Shown piece by piece: positions 13,020 to 25,330 of a stretch of DNA of 64,000 bases (positions are counted from its first letter, which is position 1; each line of letters starts with the position of its first letter). Both the position numbers and the translations under genes were made by a program. The notes beneath the pieces are model-generated. The model was not told the origin of the DNA and searched no databases. It saw nothing but the letters and a program-made list of their open reading frames with translations. Origin of the DNA: Marsupella aquatica. Lineage: Eukaryota > Marchantiophyta. The DNA lies in assembly GCA_973895155.1 (NCBI GenBank), contig OZ316894.1, positions 7,378,001-7,442,000 of the forward strand, given 5' to 3'.

Positions 13020-14160
13020 CAGAAGTCCTAAGTGTTTTTAGTTAGTTTAGAGTAGTGCATCTTGTCCGATTTTTAGAAATGTGCTCTAGAGCTTTAAAAG
13101 TCATGAAACCTTTTTAGGATGTAGTTTGTACTTAGGAAAGCCTTCTGGAAAAATTTGAGGCTTTTCTGAGCTACGAGTAGGAAGTTAAAAATAGTTGAAT
13201 TTGCCAAGTTTTTACTTTTGTTGCAATTACGAGTTACGACTTAGTTAGATTTTTACGAGTTTAAGAGTTTACTAGTTCACAACTTTTACTAGTTTACGAG
13301 TTTCCACTTAGCCAGTTTTCTAGCTTTTCACTTACTGAATCGCCATTTTAACTTTTTGAGAGTTATGAAGAGGCATGTCTCTTCGACCTTGTGACCTCTC
13401 ACTCGATAGATTTTTACTATAAGATAGCTCTACCACTAGTGTAGTTGATGGTTAAGTTGTTGATTCTAAACCTATGAGTTCTAACTTCATAAATGGTTAA
13501 GTTAACCATATGTGTTCTATTGATTCTAAACCTATGAGTTCTAAATCAGGCTTAATAACAGGAGAGACTTACCTCCTTCTTGTGTTTCTACACTTATCAT
13601 AAACACAAGAAGTAAAATTGCATTTGTAAGAAATCTTTGGATCTTGTGATGACAGATTCCTCCTTGGTGACTCATTACAAATTCCTAAGTTCTTAAAGTT
13701 AACTAATTGAGTTTATGTCTTAATGAATTTGATGGATTTTCTTTCATGATACTTAGTACCATCTAAATGTTGAAGTAGCTACCTTTTAGATTTTATCTGA
13801 GTACCACTTAGAAAGAAAGGATAAGACATGTTGATGACATTTTAAAAGGTACTCTAGTAAGCAGTTTAGATATGAAAAGCAAATATGGATTTGAATCCTT
13901 AAGTCTTTTCATTTTGACTTATGTCTAAGGAGCAACCTTGGTCAATTCCAGACTCCCTTAGCATACTTTAAGATATTTTCCCTTGTGTTTTGTTAATCAT
14001 TCCCTTTTCATTAATTTATGGTTATACAATGCTGAGTTACCATTAAAAACTACTCACCGCTCTGGAGCGATCTTCAAAATACCTTAGTAAAGTAATCAAA
14101 CTTGATTACTATGTGTGGAAAACATTTTAAGTCTATTATTGTTGTTTAAATCTATCAAAC
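13020..14160. other. Non-coding 3' part of element 6
   Basis: No credible frame is present. The stretch holds acgagtt/actagtt-rich DNA at 13,225-13,320 and a 26-base direct repeat (gattctaaacctatgagttc and flanks) at about 13,460 and 13,519. It is AT-rich down to the element end. Confidence 0.5.
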
Positions 14161-14244
14161 CAACCCCATCTTATTCTTTATGGGAACGAATACCGAGTTG
14201 GAAGACCATAAAGTGTGCTTTTTGGTTTTCCCTGGCAAACTACA

Positions 14245-15190
14245 GAAGAGATGAAGCGGAAGGGTAGTTTGGCATCTGCCACACTAGCTAAGCGGACCCG
14301 GTCTGAAAGGCAGGTCAAGGTCAAAGCCGTGCCAGTCCGGGATAGGGCAGTAGAGGACAAGTTTATGGCAGGTTGGGCGGACAGGTTACCTGCCAATTTA
14401 CAACTGTAGTTTGCACGAGAAAAAGATGAGGTCTTCTGTGCTATCCAGGATAACAAGTATTTTGGATACATGAACAACACCGGCTTAGAGGATTCATCCG
14501 GTTGCCGTGGCGGTTAGTTGATATACCAGACGAAGATCTATTAGACTTTGTGGGATGCTGGGAGGCTTCTTCTAGCACGATGCTGATGTATGGGAGGGTG
14601 GTGGAATTAATGCCAGCACTGATCGAAGCCATCTTTGCTCTTTCACAAGGGAATAAGACTAAGGTGGAGCAGCGAAAGACGTTGCCGGATAGCCAATTTT
14701 GATCGTTTCCAGGGCCCTCCACTAAGAATGGGTTCTTTAGAAATCAATGCACTAATCCACATGTGAGGCAGTTGATTGATTTCTTAAGAGTCACACTACA
14801 CGGTACATTGCCAAGAGCAGAGATCGGCAAGGCCCAAGTATTTTTGGTGGAGAATATCGATTCAAGCCGTGACTACAATGGCTATCTTTTAATGCATTTA
14901 AAGAAAGCATTGAATGAAGAGAAGCAGAGCATTGGGGAAGGAGCGGTATCCAGACTAGGGTACCATCTGCAATTACTTTGCCGGTATGCAAGAAGCAAGT
15001 CTTTTGCACCAGTGTTGCCTCTACAAGAGCGGATGCCGATCCCAGCACCGATCGATGGTAGAGGACGAGGAGCCCCCAAACAAACGACAACAAGAGAAGA
15101 GGCCGGAAACATAGCAACAAGAGAATTCCCCTCTCAAGGAACCAAAGGTAGTAACACTTGATGTGGTGAGAAATCTGTTGCGGCGGCCTA
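14245..15190 (+). pseudogene. Element 3 protein, central domain (broken)
   Basis: After removal of element 6 this continues the element 3 protein. A basic, nuclear-localisation-like patch (KRTRSERQVKVK) is followed by the conserved domain with LLDFVGCWEA, NKTKVEQRKTLPD, STKNGFFRNQCTNPH, IDFLRVTLH and SRDYNGYLL. All of these align with elements 1 and 2. Breaks include an in-frame TAG at 14,407-14,409, a frameshift near 14,500 and a TGA at 14,700-14,702. It stops where element A inserts at about 15,192, and the coiled-coil part resumes at 34,782. The domain resembles plant transposon proteins of the Transposase_32 or mobile-domain type, judged by eye. Confidence 0.65.
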
Positions 15191-15191
15191 C

Positions 15192-15216
15192 AACACGATT
15201 TCGGACCGAACGAGAA
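15192..15216 (+). repeat. Left terminal inverted repeat of element A
   Basis: It reads AACACGATTTCGGACCGAAC... and matches the reverse complement of 34,757-34,781 at all but two positions (G/A at 15,197 and A/C at 15,210). The ends are probable transposase cleavage sites. Confidence 0.8.
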
Positions 15217-15727
15217 CTATTTCCTCTAAACGAGAAGTGTATTTTCATTTTCCGCCAAATCTCGCAAAATCGGCAGTTTTTTTCATCAAAACACGTTTTT
15301 GGGGAAATAATGTAATTCATATCGGAGTTCGGATTGAAACAGCAAATTTAATAATGATCAAAACCAATGAAATTCATGCTAACAAACATTCATATTATCA
15401 AGGAACAATTAGATCCAAAAAACTTTCTCCTCAACCTCATATTCACGCTCTCCGAAGATATATGAAAGGTCTTATCTATAAATCCATATCCACATTTCGA
15501 GCCAAGTGCGATAACTGTATTGGACTCCGGATTTGAGTCACGAAAGCTCCGACCCAATCTCAGTTTTCTCAGTTTTTGGGTATTTACCAGAAATATTTTA
15601 CATCACAGTCGATAAGAATTACTGCACGGTTCGTCAAACTTACCTTGCAGTTACCTCCGCAATTGACCAATTACCTCCGCAAGTGACCATAGTCAACATG
15701 CCATTCTTTCAACAGCAATGCGCAGTC

Positions 15728-16010
15728 CGATAAAATTATCGCAAAAACTACGGGCGACAAAAATACTAGTCGACAATACTAAGATCCTTCGGTTCATCGG
15801 TTAAATTTCAAAATTCCTATCCATATGAAGAAAACTCTTCGCAATACCAACATCAGATAAATTTATCGCTTCAATTTCAAAATTGCAACTTCCATATGAA
15901 GGAACCACTTTTGCAATACCAACATCAGATAAATTTATCGCTTCAATTTCAAATTGCAACTTCCATATGAAGGAACCACTTTTGCAATACCAACATCAGA
16001 TAAATTTATC
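15728..16010. repeat. Left subterminal palindrome cluster of element A
   Basis: Four GATAAATTTATC-type palindromes lie at 15,728-15,741 (central variant), 15,856-15,867, 15,928-15,939 and 15,999-16,010. The last three sit in a tandem repeat of about 71-72 bp that also contains caatttcaaaattgcaac and aaggaaccactttt. The cluster lies between the terminal repeat and the TATA box of the transposase gene, where transposase or operator sites would be expected. Confidence 0.85.
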
Positions 16011-16159
16011 GCTTCAATTTCAAAACTATACAATTTTGCCACGATGCACGTGTGAGAATGAAATTAGAAATCCAAGAAATATACCATTTTCTGCTATTTT
16101 GTCGTTTAGGGTGACAGCCAATCAAAAGTGGACACGTGGGCCAACCCCTCAACATACAC

Positions 16160-16167
16160 TATAAAAG
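16160..16167 (+). promoter_or_regulatory. TATA box of the element A transposase gene
   Basis: TATAAAAG lies about 120 bases before the first in-frame ATG (16,281) and just inside the left palindrome cluster. A transcript start near 16,190 is expected. A CACGTG word at 16,134 lies upstream. Confidence 0.6.
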
Positions 16168-16724
16168 GGCCACCGCCGATAAGTTTTTGGCGTCATTATC
16201 AAGAGTAGAGTTTTGGGAGTTGTGTTCTTGGAGCAACATTCTGTCCGTTGAGACTTTCGTTTTCCCTGATTGTGGGAGGAATGCAAAGCCCCATAGTGTC
16301 TCGGATAGCCATGTCTCAATCAGACACAGATTCACCTTCCAGTTTAGTTGAATCCTCTCCTAATCTTGTCGCTCGCTGTTTGCCAAGTCGCATACTTAAA
16401 GCTCTACCTCTCTCACAGCAAATAGTGCCCGAAATCTCTGACTCAAATTCTGATGCAAGTTCTAGTCCTGAGCCCAGTGCTTACTATGTGTCACCTAGTA
16501 AACCTGAGAAGCGTCGTCTCTTGAGCGTTCCATCGCCAAGAAATGAGAAACTTTCAATCCCAAGTTTAGGTCCGAGACGTCGCTTCAGGCCATCCATCCC
16601 GGGTTATGGAGAGGGTATCCGGCGACCGATACACGTATCGCAGTCGGCATTCAAGTCGCCACATTCAACACAAGTTCAACGACGGATCTTTCAGTCTCCG
16701 GGTGAGAATCGGGACACAGAAATA

Positions 16725-16752
16725 CAAAGACCGATACAGCGATCGGTCTTTG
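16725..16752. repeat. 11-bp stem inverted repeat inside transposase exon 1
   Basis: CAAAGACCGAT and ATCGGTCTTTG are exact reverse complements with a 6-base loop, within coding sequence. The inner part (GACCGATacagCGATCGGTC) resembles the outer half of the element's palindrome family. Confidence 0.7.
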
Positions 16753-17984
16753 CATTGCCTGGACTGGATGTGCGAGCAAGCGAGGGAATCGGACTACGAA
16801 GTCCAGACTCGGCCCTTTCTCGAATGGTCCGTGGGAATCATGGTGAACAAGTGCTCAATTTTCCAGCAGCTCGGGGAGTCGTTGGGACTGCACGTGCGAA
16901 TCCAGAATCTCCAAGTTCTCAAGGGCGGACGGTCATTGGTTCCAGGCTCCAAGTATTGAGGAGAGGTCTTAGTGGCGTTTGGGTTATGTATAGAGAGCCA
17001 TGGAGTCCAATTGTGTTTTCAGATGAGTCGAGTGCATCGGAAGACGAAGATGAGGAAGGAGATAGAGAATCCGATATAATAGCACAAGTTGTGTCTGAAT
17101 GTTTAGAAGGAGCTGTTGAAGAGAATAGTTATAGTCGTCTATTCAGTGCCCCTCTAAATGCGTCAAGGAGATCTATAGAGGATGGTAGCTCAACAGAGAG
17201 TGATGCATCTATTCGTGAGGCACCTGAAGGACCCAAAAATGCCAATGTTATGAACGGATTTCAGGTTGTAGAGAAGTCAAATGAGCCTAGTAAAAAAGAT
17301 AGGGACCGAATTACTAGGAAAGACAATGTGATAAATGACAAATTGAATAGAAACAAAATGAGAGAAATTCATAAGTATTTGTGTTGTGATAATTACTGTC
17401 TGAGGAATTTGGGTCTGCTAGCCGTGACAAAACAACGCACTTATTACTATGGGCTATCCTACCCAGAAAAGAACGTCCTTCTAAGAGGATGTGTGAAGGG
17501 TGGGCATGCTGGTGCAAGTGGTTACTCAGTTAGCGGTAGATCCTTTTGTCGGAGTGGTTTTAAGAAATTATTTTCACTAGGAAATAATCGTCTCCAAAAA
17601 ATCTCGCAGAACATGTTTTCTCGGATACAGATCGGTATAGTTTATCGAGAAAAATCACCCGCACATCTTGGTCTCGTCCAATGGCTGGATGATTTTTTTC
17701 CACAAATGTCAAGAGTCTCCCCAACAAGGATATCTTTCATTTACCTGACAATTGGACAAAAACAGAAGTTTTTGATGCCTTCCAGTCCGAAACTCTAATG
17801 CGCCAAGAACAAGGCATGACATATTCGTGGTTTGTTCGCATTTGGAACAAGGAGTTTCCTCGCGTGTGCATCCCCAAAAGGAGCCGTTTCTCCACCTACG
17901 CCCCGTGTACTGAATTCAAAGCACTCCGTGACAAGGCAACACTCGAAGCAGAAAAGAGTAAGTTTCTAAACCTGTGTGTTACTC

Positions 17985-18202
17985 CCGATAATTTTATCGG
18001 GTTGAGTATTCATGTGCTTCTTCTTTGGCCATGTGAGTGAATATATCGTTTGAACAGTTTGAATACTGAACCTGATAAATTTATCGTTGTCACAGTTTTT
18101 CATTACGGTCTTGTGTTTGAATACTGAACCCGATAAATTTATCGTTGTCAGGGTTTATCATTACGGTCTCGTGTTTGAATACTGAACCCGATAAATTTAT
18201 CG
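17985..18202. repeat. Intronic palindrome array of element A
   Basis: Four palindromes lie at 17,985-18,000 (CCGATAATTTTATCGG), 18,073-18,086, 18,131-18,144 and 18,189-18,202. The last three are in tandem units of about 58-60 bases containing gtttgaatactgaacc. All are inside the transposase intron (17,958-18,261). Confidence 0.85.
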
Positions 18203-18971
18203 CTGTCAGGGTTCAACATTGCGGTTATCATGTTTTGTCCTAAATATTTTTATTATTGTAGGAAAATTCTCAACATTGCTAAATGAGCATCGGAAGGCAC
18301 AAGCAGTCGAGAGGGAGAGGTTAGCAAAGCACCGGAGCAAATGTTACAAGAGTCCGGAGAAATATTTGTGCATCTCTATTGATGGAATGGATCAAAAGAA
18401 GACAGAGTTACCTCATTTCATTCGGTGTCCGAAGAATATGGATGAAAAGTATTTCATCCCCGTACACGTAGTGGGTTGTTTGATCTTCAACAAACAATTA
18501 AGTTCAAATGTTTTTTTGAACTATCCAAATATTCACAATGATAGCAACCTGACCATCCACGTTATCCAGCATATTCTGAATACCTGGGAAGGTCTTGTGA
18601 TGCCTAGCCAGGAATCACTCGGCCAGTTAAGTGGGTAAAGCAGAAGTGCACCCTAGAAACACCTTAGTATAGGGACAAAACAAGGAAAATATAAACAATT
18701 AGGGGCGACTATGAAACCCGGGCCGAGGCCGGAGGTAAGGACGCTGGGGGTGAAAACTCGATTAGGGTTAGGGCGCGCTAAGCATCGGCGGCTAGGAAGG
18801 ATCAACGGGAGGAAGGACCGGAAGAGGAGAGGGGTAAGGAGCGCTTGCAGGAGATGGTGGCTCATTTGCGAGCACGAACTAGGCAGACGACTACGGGAGG
18901 CCAACTACTGTCAGCTGCTTAGGCAAGCACTCGAGGAGAGAGTAGATACCGACGATCGACCTAAGGAGGGT

Positions 18972-21409
18972 ATGAGCAACGTCAATCAAGCGGCACATTT
19001 CTGGGGATGCCTATTCGAACGGGCAACTGAGTACATCAAGACTTACGAGGACGAAGAATCAAAAAGGGCAGCTCGAGAACGACAGGAGCTTGCTCGATTG
19101 TGGGAGCTGCAGAAGACGGCTTTCTTAGGAGGCGAACTCATCAAGGCCGAGTTCTTGTGGACTCCTACTTCCAATCAGCTCGACGATCTTCTGTTTTGCG
19201 AAGACAGAATCATCGGCATTCGAGAGGTCATCAAGAACTGCAATGACATACACTGGGAATTGAAGGGTAGCACGGAAAGGTGGACCCAGGCAACGGTGCT
19301 AGGAGAAACCTCCACGACAGCAGAGATGAAGAGGAAGGGAGCCGTCAACGATGAAGCCACCCCGGCAAAAAGAACAAGGTCGGCGGCACCAAAGAAGCCA
19401 GCCGAGCAGGAGGCAGGGAGAAGCCGAAGAGGAGGTGCAACTACATTTTGCACGGGAGGAGGATGCATGCTTTACGGCCATGCAGACCAAGAAGTACCAA
19501 GGCTTCATGGCCGGATCCGGCTTAGAGGCCTTTGTAAGATTACCATGGCTGAAGCCGGAGGTGCCGGATTCAGACCTATTAGAATTTGTGGGGTCATGGG
19601 AACCCGAGACCAATTGCACGAGGATATATGGGAAGGATTTCTATCTTACTCCCAAGGTGATTGCCGAAGTGTTTGGCTTGCCGATAGGCCATAAGACCAA
19701 GGTTGATACCAGGAAGACCTTGCCTGACAAAGAGTTCCGGTCGTTCCCCGGGCCATCAACAAAGAATGGCTTCTTCCGGAACACCTGCACCAACCCGCAC
19801 ATAGGAGAGATGATCGACTTCTTGCGGGTGACCATGCATTGTAACTTGCCGAGGGCAGATATCGGCAAGGCACAGGTCTATCTGGCAGAGAGGCCAGACC
19901 CAAGCCGGGACTACAACGGGTACCTCCTCAACCAATTGAAGAAAATCTTAAAGGAGGAGCAGCAGGTAATCGGCATGGGGAGCGTGTCGCGGCTTGGCTA
20001 TCACATGCCGCTGTTGTGCCGGTATGCCAGAGGTCAGACCTTTGCCCCAGTACTTCCCCTGCAGGTAAGGGTACCCGAGGAAGCTCCAGCACCGAGGCCG
20101 GTAGCAGAGAAGCCTCAACCACCTGTTAGCCCTACGATTGAGCAGGTGTTTAGGCCAAGGAAGGAAGACTTGCCAATGCAGCAACCAAGCATGCAGAATC
20201 TGCTGAAAATGCTGGAGAAGGAAAAGACAGCACCGGCACCGGCTTCGGCAGCGGCACCAATACAGGACACTGCCCCAGAGGTCAACCTAAGCAGACTTAG
20301 AAGGGAAAACTCCTTTACCGAAAATAAGGAGAGAATCAGGCCAGAATCCAAGCCGGGTGTTCGAATGTACGTGGGAGTCTCAAGCTCTGAATCTGAGGCA
20401 GAATTGCCTGAAGCTCCTACCGACAAAGAAGAGAGGGAGAAGCCGGAAGTCCAAGAAGTAGAGGAGGCAGTGGAGGACAGCAGCCATGATAACTCCGGCT
20501 ATGGGTCGGACCATCACGTCCCAGGAGTAAGGACCTGTGGCCGGTTTATCCCCACACTTCCAAGGGTAGTACGAGGGGACCCCAACCAGCAGAGTAGCCC
20601 TGAGTCTCCCCCACCAGATGTTGCTCCCCCGAGCTTTGACGGCATAAAACAGATGGCGCAAGAATTTCAGGAGCGGATCAGGCAGGAAGAGGAGGCAGCC
20701 CTGGCTAGGGAAAAGGATTTTCCAGGAGGAGATTGGTCGGAGGACATCAGGCGGCTAGCCAAAAAAGGAAGCAAACCTCTAGCCACGATTGAAGAGATCC
20801 GCAAGATGGCTTGGGAGCAGAGGCCGCGATGGGCGATGCCGATCACTTCTACTTATTCCACCTACGCTAAGAATAGAGCCATGGAGTATGGTGAGATGTG
20901 TGGGGAACTTGCGCTCGGCATCTTTGGGGAGGAGTTGGAGGTAGGACCCTTTTTCCATAGGGAGCAGTTGGAGAAGAACCAATTAGAAGAAGCGGTGGCT
21001 TTAGAGAGAAGCAAGAAGGACGAGGTCATCCGGCGGCTTAGGAGGATGGAAGCCGAGATTGAAGATCTAAGGGCGGCCAAGAAAGCCCAAGATGAACTGC
21101 GGATTAAGCGGCATGAGCTGAACATCATGCAGGGGCAGTTGGACACCACGCAGGCTGATAATCAGATTATCAAGGATAAACTGACTCAGACCCCGGGAGA
21201 ATTGGCCGACGCAATCAAGGACAGGGAGAAATGGACGAAGGAGCTGAGAGACGCAGAGGAGACCCATATAGCAGTCAACAACCGGGTCACGGCGGAGACT
21301 CAGAGAAGGGAGAGGGCGCTGAAGGGAGAGCTCGAGGTCATCCGCAGAGCCCTTGAGCAGAAGGAGGCCGAGTTAGGGAAATCCTATCAAGGGATTATTG
21401 CGCTACAGT
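18972..21409 (+). pseudogene. Family protein of element 1: mobile-type domain plus coiled coil
   Basis: The N-terminal part (18,972-19,430) begins SNVNQAAHFWGC and ends in a basic patch (PAKRTRSAAPKKP). About 75 bases present in element 2 are missing at 19,430, where the flanks share gaggaggt/gaggaagt. This shifts the frame into 19,440-21,409. That part carries LLEFVGSWEPETN, LTPKVIAEVFGLPIG, STKNGFFRNTCTNPH, a proline-rich linker and, from about 20,900, a coiled coil of more than 150 residues (EELE-type heptads) that continues past stops to 21,738. The overall build resembles plant Transposase_32-type proteins that accompany retroelements; the biochemical role is unknown. A structural, gag-like role is one guess. 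Confidence 0.65.
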
Positions 21410-21489
21410 AGGAGCTTGCGTCCCTGACGGCCAGCTTCAAGGCCGACCTGCAGGAGAAGGACGCCTAGCTCGACCAGACTTATGCCAAG

Positions 21490-21741
21490 ATGAATAACAT
21501 GGAGTCTGAGGTCATAGCGGAGCTCGACAAGGAGCTAAGAGCAACCCAGGAGGAGAGGGCTACCACCAAGAAGGAATTGGAGGAAGCCCACAGGGAATTG
21601 GAGGAAGCCAAAAACGAGCTGGAGGAGGCACGTAAGGACCTGGATGAGACCCAGGAGGAGTTGGAGGAAATCATGAGGAAGATGGAGAACCTACAGCGGC
21701 GGGCCGACAACCAAACAGAGCGGCTGAAGAAACCATATTAA
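21490..21741 (+). CDS. C-terminal coiled-coil segment of the element 1 protein
   Basis: An 83-codon frame of nearly pure heptad repeats (ELDKELRATQEERATTKKEL and so on) ends with RRADNQTERLKKPY. It is the continuation of the preceding coding region after stops at 21,409 and 21,466. The equivalent in element 2 (57,549-58,031) is longer and ends in a basic KKKKRKPFG tail. In element 1 the homology stops abruptly after the codons for RLKK, where the replaced segment starts. Confidence 0.5.
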   Translation: MNNMESEVIAELDKELRATQEERATTKKELEEAHRELEEAKNELEEARKDLDETQEELEEIMRKMENLQRRADNQTERLKKPY

Positions 21742-22352
21742 GCATGCAATCACAACCATATTTTAGTTATCTTAGGAAATACAAAGTCATGAACTAACCC
21801 CAAAATTGTAGTTGCGAAGAAGGAACTTGCAAGAGGCCGGGTAACATATACACAATATGCCATCCCGTTCACGGTGTTACTAAAAAAGCCGGATATATTC
21901 AAAACGACCACAAAAAAGTGACTACAACCCTCCCTTCTATTACCCCACCCAATTACTTAATTCCATGCTCCACATACAAACCCAAACACCCAAACTAAAC
22001 CCAAAGTAAATAGATTTGACCTATTTTGGTCCTATGGGACCAAAACATGGAATCCGTTATAGCTGATCGAGGGGTCCGATACTAAAACAAATGGAAGCAG
22101 CATCGTAAAAGCAGGAGAAAGAAAAGCAAGGAGGGGTCCGAAGCAAAACGCATCGGAAGGTCCGATTGTAGGTCCGATTCTTTTGGCTTCGGACATTGCG
22201 TTTCATAAAGTATCGGAAACAACAGACCTGTTTTCAAAAAATAAGTCCCGATGCGGATGCAAAGATCCGGGCATCGGGCCAAGTTTCGCATTCCGTGGTT
22301 TGCGAGGCCGGGAGGCTCAGGTAGACGTCGGTGGGCAAGCTAGGAGAGAGAC

Positions 22353-23234
22353 ATGGTGGGAGGAGGATCAGGTGGTGGGGACGGGGCTGGACCCTCTCGG
22401 CCCTATGATGAGATTATGAGGGAGATTTTTATGAGTAGGGCAAGGCTAAGTGCTGAGGATGCAGAGAGAGTTGTGCCACTTCTTCAGACCTTGATTGATG
22501 GATCCAGGATTGAGGCAAAGAAAGCTGCGGCTGCAACCATTGCTGCAGAGAAAGCTGCAAAGAAGAAGCAAAAGGAGGCAAAGAGAGGCAGGGAAGATGG
22601 TGAGGAATCCCTCTCTCCCCGAAAAAGAGAGAGGAAGCTTCGCAAGGCAGCTAAGGAGGCTGAGAAGAAGAGAGTGGAGGAGTTAAAGCGAAAGGAAGCC
22701 AAGAGAGCTCTGAGGCCTGAGCTAGCCCTAAACTCAGGTGGCTCCCCAATGCCGAGAGGATACAATCTCTTCCGCAGCCAGTTCAAGCAAGTGGTGAAGG
22801 CCAATTTGGGGCCATTAGATTACTGGGGAAGGAAGACTGAGGAGGTGAAAGGTCGAATTCGAGAGCAAGTGAAGGAGCGATTCAGGAATGGGGCCTCCCT
22901 TGATGACAGGTTCTTGAATAAGAGGATATCAGCTTCACTTTCAGACATGTGAAATCATCAGAGAGAGAAGTTCAGGAAGTACCTTGCTGATTTTCCAATT
23001 GATTCAGAGGTGGTCAGGGAGCAAGGCTGTCCAGATGTGCTCTCCCCAGATGAGTGGGCAGCTTGGCTTGAGGAGGAATTAGCAATCCGAGCCTGGCAAA
23101 AAAAGAGACAATGGGACCACGAAATCAGCTTGGCAGAGGAGAAGCGGAAGGCTGGGGAGGAAATTGACATCCTCCCCCTCCAACAGAACCTACGACAGTG
23201 GGGAGCTCAAGGGAGGAATCCTCATGTTTTGTGA
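22353..23234 (+). pseudogene. Lysine-rich protein with plant-transposase-like region
   Basis: A frame from the Met at 22,353 (GGGSGGGDGAGPSRPYDEI) runs to a TGA at 22,950-22,952. It continues after a frame change through 23,010-23,234 (SEVVREQGCPDVLSPDEWAAW). The middle is an alanine/lysine-rich helix with several KKRK-like patches (22,500-22,720). The C-terminal part (YNLFRSQFKQVV, then RIREQVKERFRNGASLDDRF) recalls the short helical domain of plant Ptta/En-Spm or Transposase_24 proteins. The likeness is weak and judged by eye. It lies in the foreign segment of element 1, not in the shared family body. Confidence 0.45.
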
Positions 23235-23239
23235 AGGAA

Positions 23240-25330
23240 GTTGAAACCTATTTTGCTTCTAACTTGGGCAAGTTGACTTGACTTGAGCTAACTTGACCAA
23301 GGTGAAGGAGGAAGTAGAGTTATGAGGGTCAAGGTAGGGATGAGGTCGAGCCTACCCACCCTTGTTACTATTGTGGGGTATGTTTTTCATCTGTGACCAG
23401 CGATTAAGTTATCATTTGGCGGATTGGCGGAATGGAGGTTGCTTGCTCAACAAGCAAGGTATTTAGGGTTTTGGCAACATGGTGACCAGGTTCATTGAAT
23501 ACATGGAGGAGGTGACCAGGTTCAAGGCATGTAAGAGGGTTTGGTCCAAGTGCATCAGTTTTGTGAGATTTGGACCAGATTCAGATTTTTGTGTTAAATG
23601 GACCAGATTCAATGTATCTACTTCAACGGTGGATCTTGGTTTTGGTTAATGGATGGTTTGGATTGAAGGTGGAGATGTGAGTTAGGGCTTGGTGGAGGTC
23701 GTGGCTTTTTCAAAAAGGTCGAAGCTCATTTGGTTTACAAGTTACTAAGGAGGGGTTTTTTTGGCTCATTTTTGGCCGTTTGATCTAATTGGTGTGAGAT
23801 TGAGGGCTGTGATTCAACGAGGATTAAAACCATAAGTGGAGGGGCTTGTGGGTGCCCTGGGCCTTCCCACGTGGGCACTAAAGGAGGAAGTTCGAGTGGC
23901 CAAGGGTTCGGAGGTTAGATGCTGCTGAAGTGCTGCCGTTTTTCCCATTTTGGAGTGTTAAGTCCCATTTTTAGTTGTAGGAGCGAACCTCTTGAGGGGA
24001 GCTCGAGCATGAGGCATGAGTGAAGGGGGAGCCCTCCTCCTTGGCCATGGCCTTAGGATTTTGAGGGTAGGAGATGTAGAGGCAATTTTGTGAAGAGATA
24101 GATGGAGTAGAAGCTTTGAATGTGAAGAGATTGAGTTTTGTGACGGTTTTTCTAGGGATTTGGAGAGAGGTTTCGAATGTAGGAGAGGCTGACTCGAAGC
24201 CTTAGGAAGGAGGTAGGATGTGAGTAGGAAGTATAAGGGGCTTGCATGAGAGATTGCCCACAAGAAGGCATACTCGAATGTAGGTTTGTTGCTTCAAGTT
24301 TTGAGGAGAATGGACTTGTAGGAGATTTTCGAAAGCTTAGAGGAGATGAGACCTAATCTTGTTGAAGTTTGGGAGTCTTGCATTAGAGATGGCTCACTAA
24401 GAAGGCCTACTCTCTTGTAAACTCCTTGACTTGAAGCTTCGAAAGTAGATTTGGTTGATAGAAGGAAGTATGAGAGAAGGAGACTAGGGTTTTGAAGCTT
24501 GGATAGGCTATGGAGGGATTTTGAATGCTTGGTTGATGATTAGACTTGGTGATGATTCATTTTTGCTAGGAGGGTCTTGCTTGTGACCCATGTTTTTACT
24601 TGGAGGCCATGATGCTACATGTGCCTTCTTGCTATGCATTTAGAGGAGAGGTATCCTCGTTTTTGAGATGTGTGTTGATGCCTTGCTTTGGCTATGAGTG
24701 ATGGAATGGTTAGAATGAATGTCTTCATGCCATTTTCGAATGTTGTTGTGAGCTTGAAGGTGTTTTTGAAAGTAGATGGGTTGGATGAAGGTACTTTTGA
24801 AAGTAGTTATTATGCATGAGGGAAGTTGCAAGAGTAAAGAGTGAAGACATTTTCGATTGATGGAATGGGTTGTTTGTGGATTGTACTTGGTGGTTCTACT
24901 AGAGGAAGGGACTAAGGTCAATTCCATGTTTGTTAAGGAGTTTGTTGACCAACCCTAGGTCACTTTTCGAAAGTAGTTTTCCATGTTTCAACAGTTGGAT
25001 GTTTGAATGGTGCATACAGATGCCTTGCATACCTTTGGATGTCCCACTTGTCTTAGCCACAACCAAGAGTGACCCTTAACTTGACCACATTGATGTAAGC
25101 TTGAACTTGTGTACCTTAGAGGGTTGCAAGGGATTGTGTGCAATCAAGTGTTGGAAAAGGAATGGTGACCAATTAAATGTTGGGCTTAGACTTGTGAGGA
25201 TTACATTGGGAAGCTTGAACTAGTTATTTTGATTGTGATTGGATATGAGTATGTAAATGGCTTGAGTTTCGAAAGCATGCTTGCTTGCTTGTGATGATGT
25301 AGATGAAAGGTTAGGGTAAATACTTTGTCT
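23240..25330. other. Gene-free interior of element 1
   Basis: T- and G-rich on the plus strand, with no credible coding frame. A short direct repeat (aggtgaccaggttca) occurs near 23,487 and 23,510, and cgaaagtag-type words recur around 24,430-24,980. No boundaries or RNA genes were seen. Confidence 0.5.

Larger units (their letters stand above)
9461..14244 (+). mobile_element. Element 6, inserted in element 3
   Basis: It starts TGTAAGTAGTGGG and ends GGCAAACTACA, flanked by the exact 5-bp duplication GAAGA (9,456-9,460 and 14,245-14,249). Removing it rejoins the two halves of the element 3 coding frame in the same way as the uninterrupted copies. It has no LTRs. Both its 5' and 3' subterminal regions (about 9,590-9,690 and 13,225-13,320) are rich in actagtt and acgagtt words. 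The interior encodes a decayed plant-mobile-type protein and was hit by a 693-bp MITE. The ends resemble those of elements 1-4 only in TGT...ACA and the duplication length, so membership in the same family is uncertain. Confidence 0.8.

Noticed and set aside
19175-19468. Antisense frames over the element 1 and 2 coding regions
   Set aside because: They mirror the sense coding sequence in the opposite strand and are explained by its codon bias.
24640-24927. Minus-strand frames in the gene-free interior of element 1
   Set aside because: They arise from T/G-rich sequence, have low-complexity translations and overlap no conserved region.
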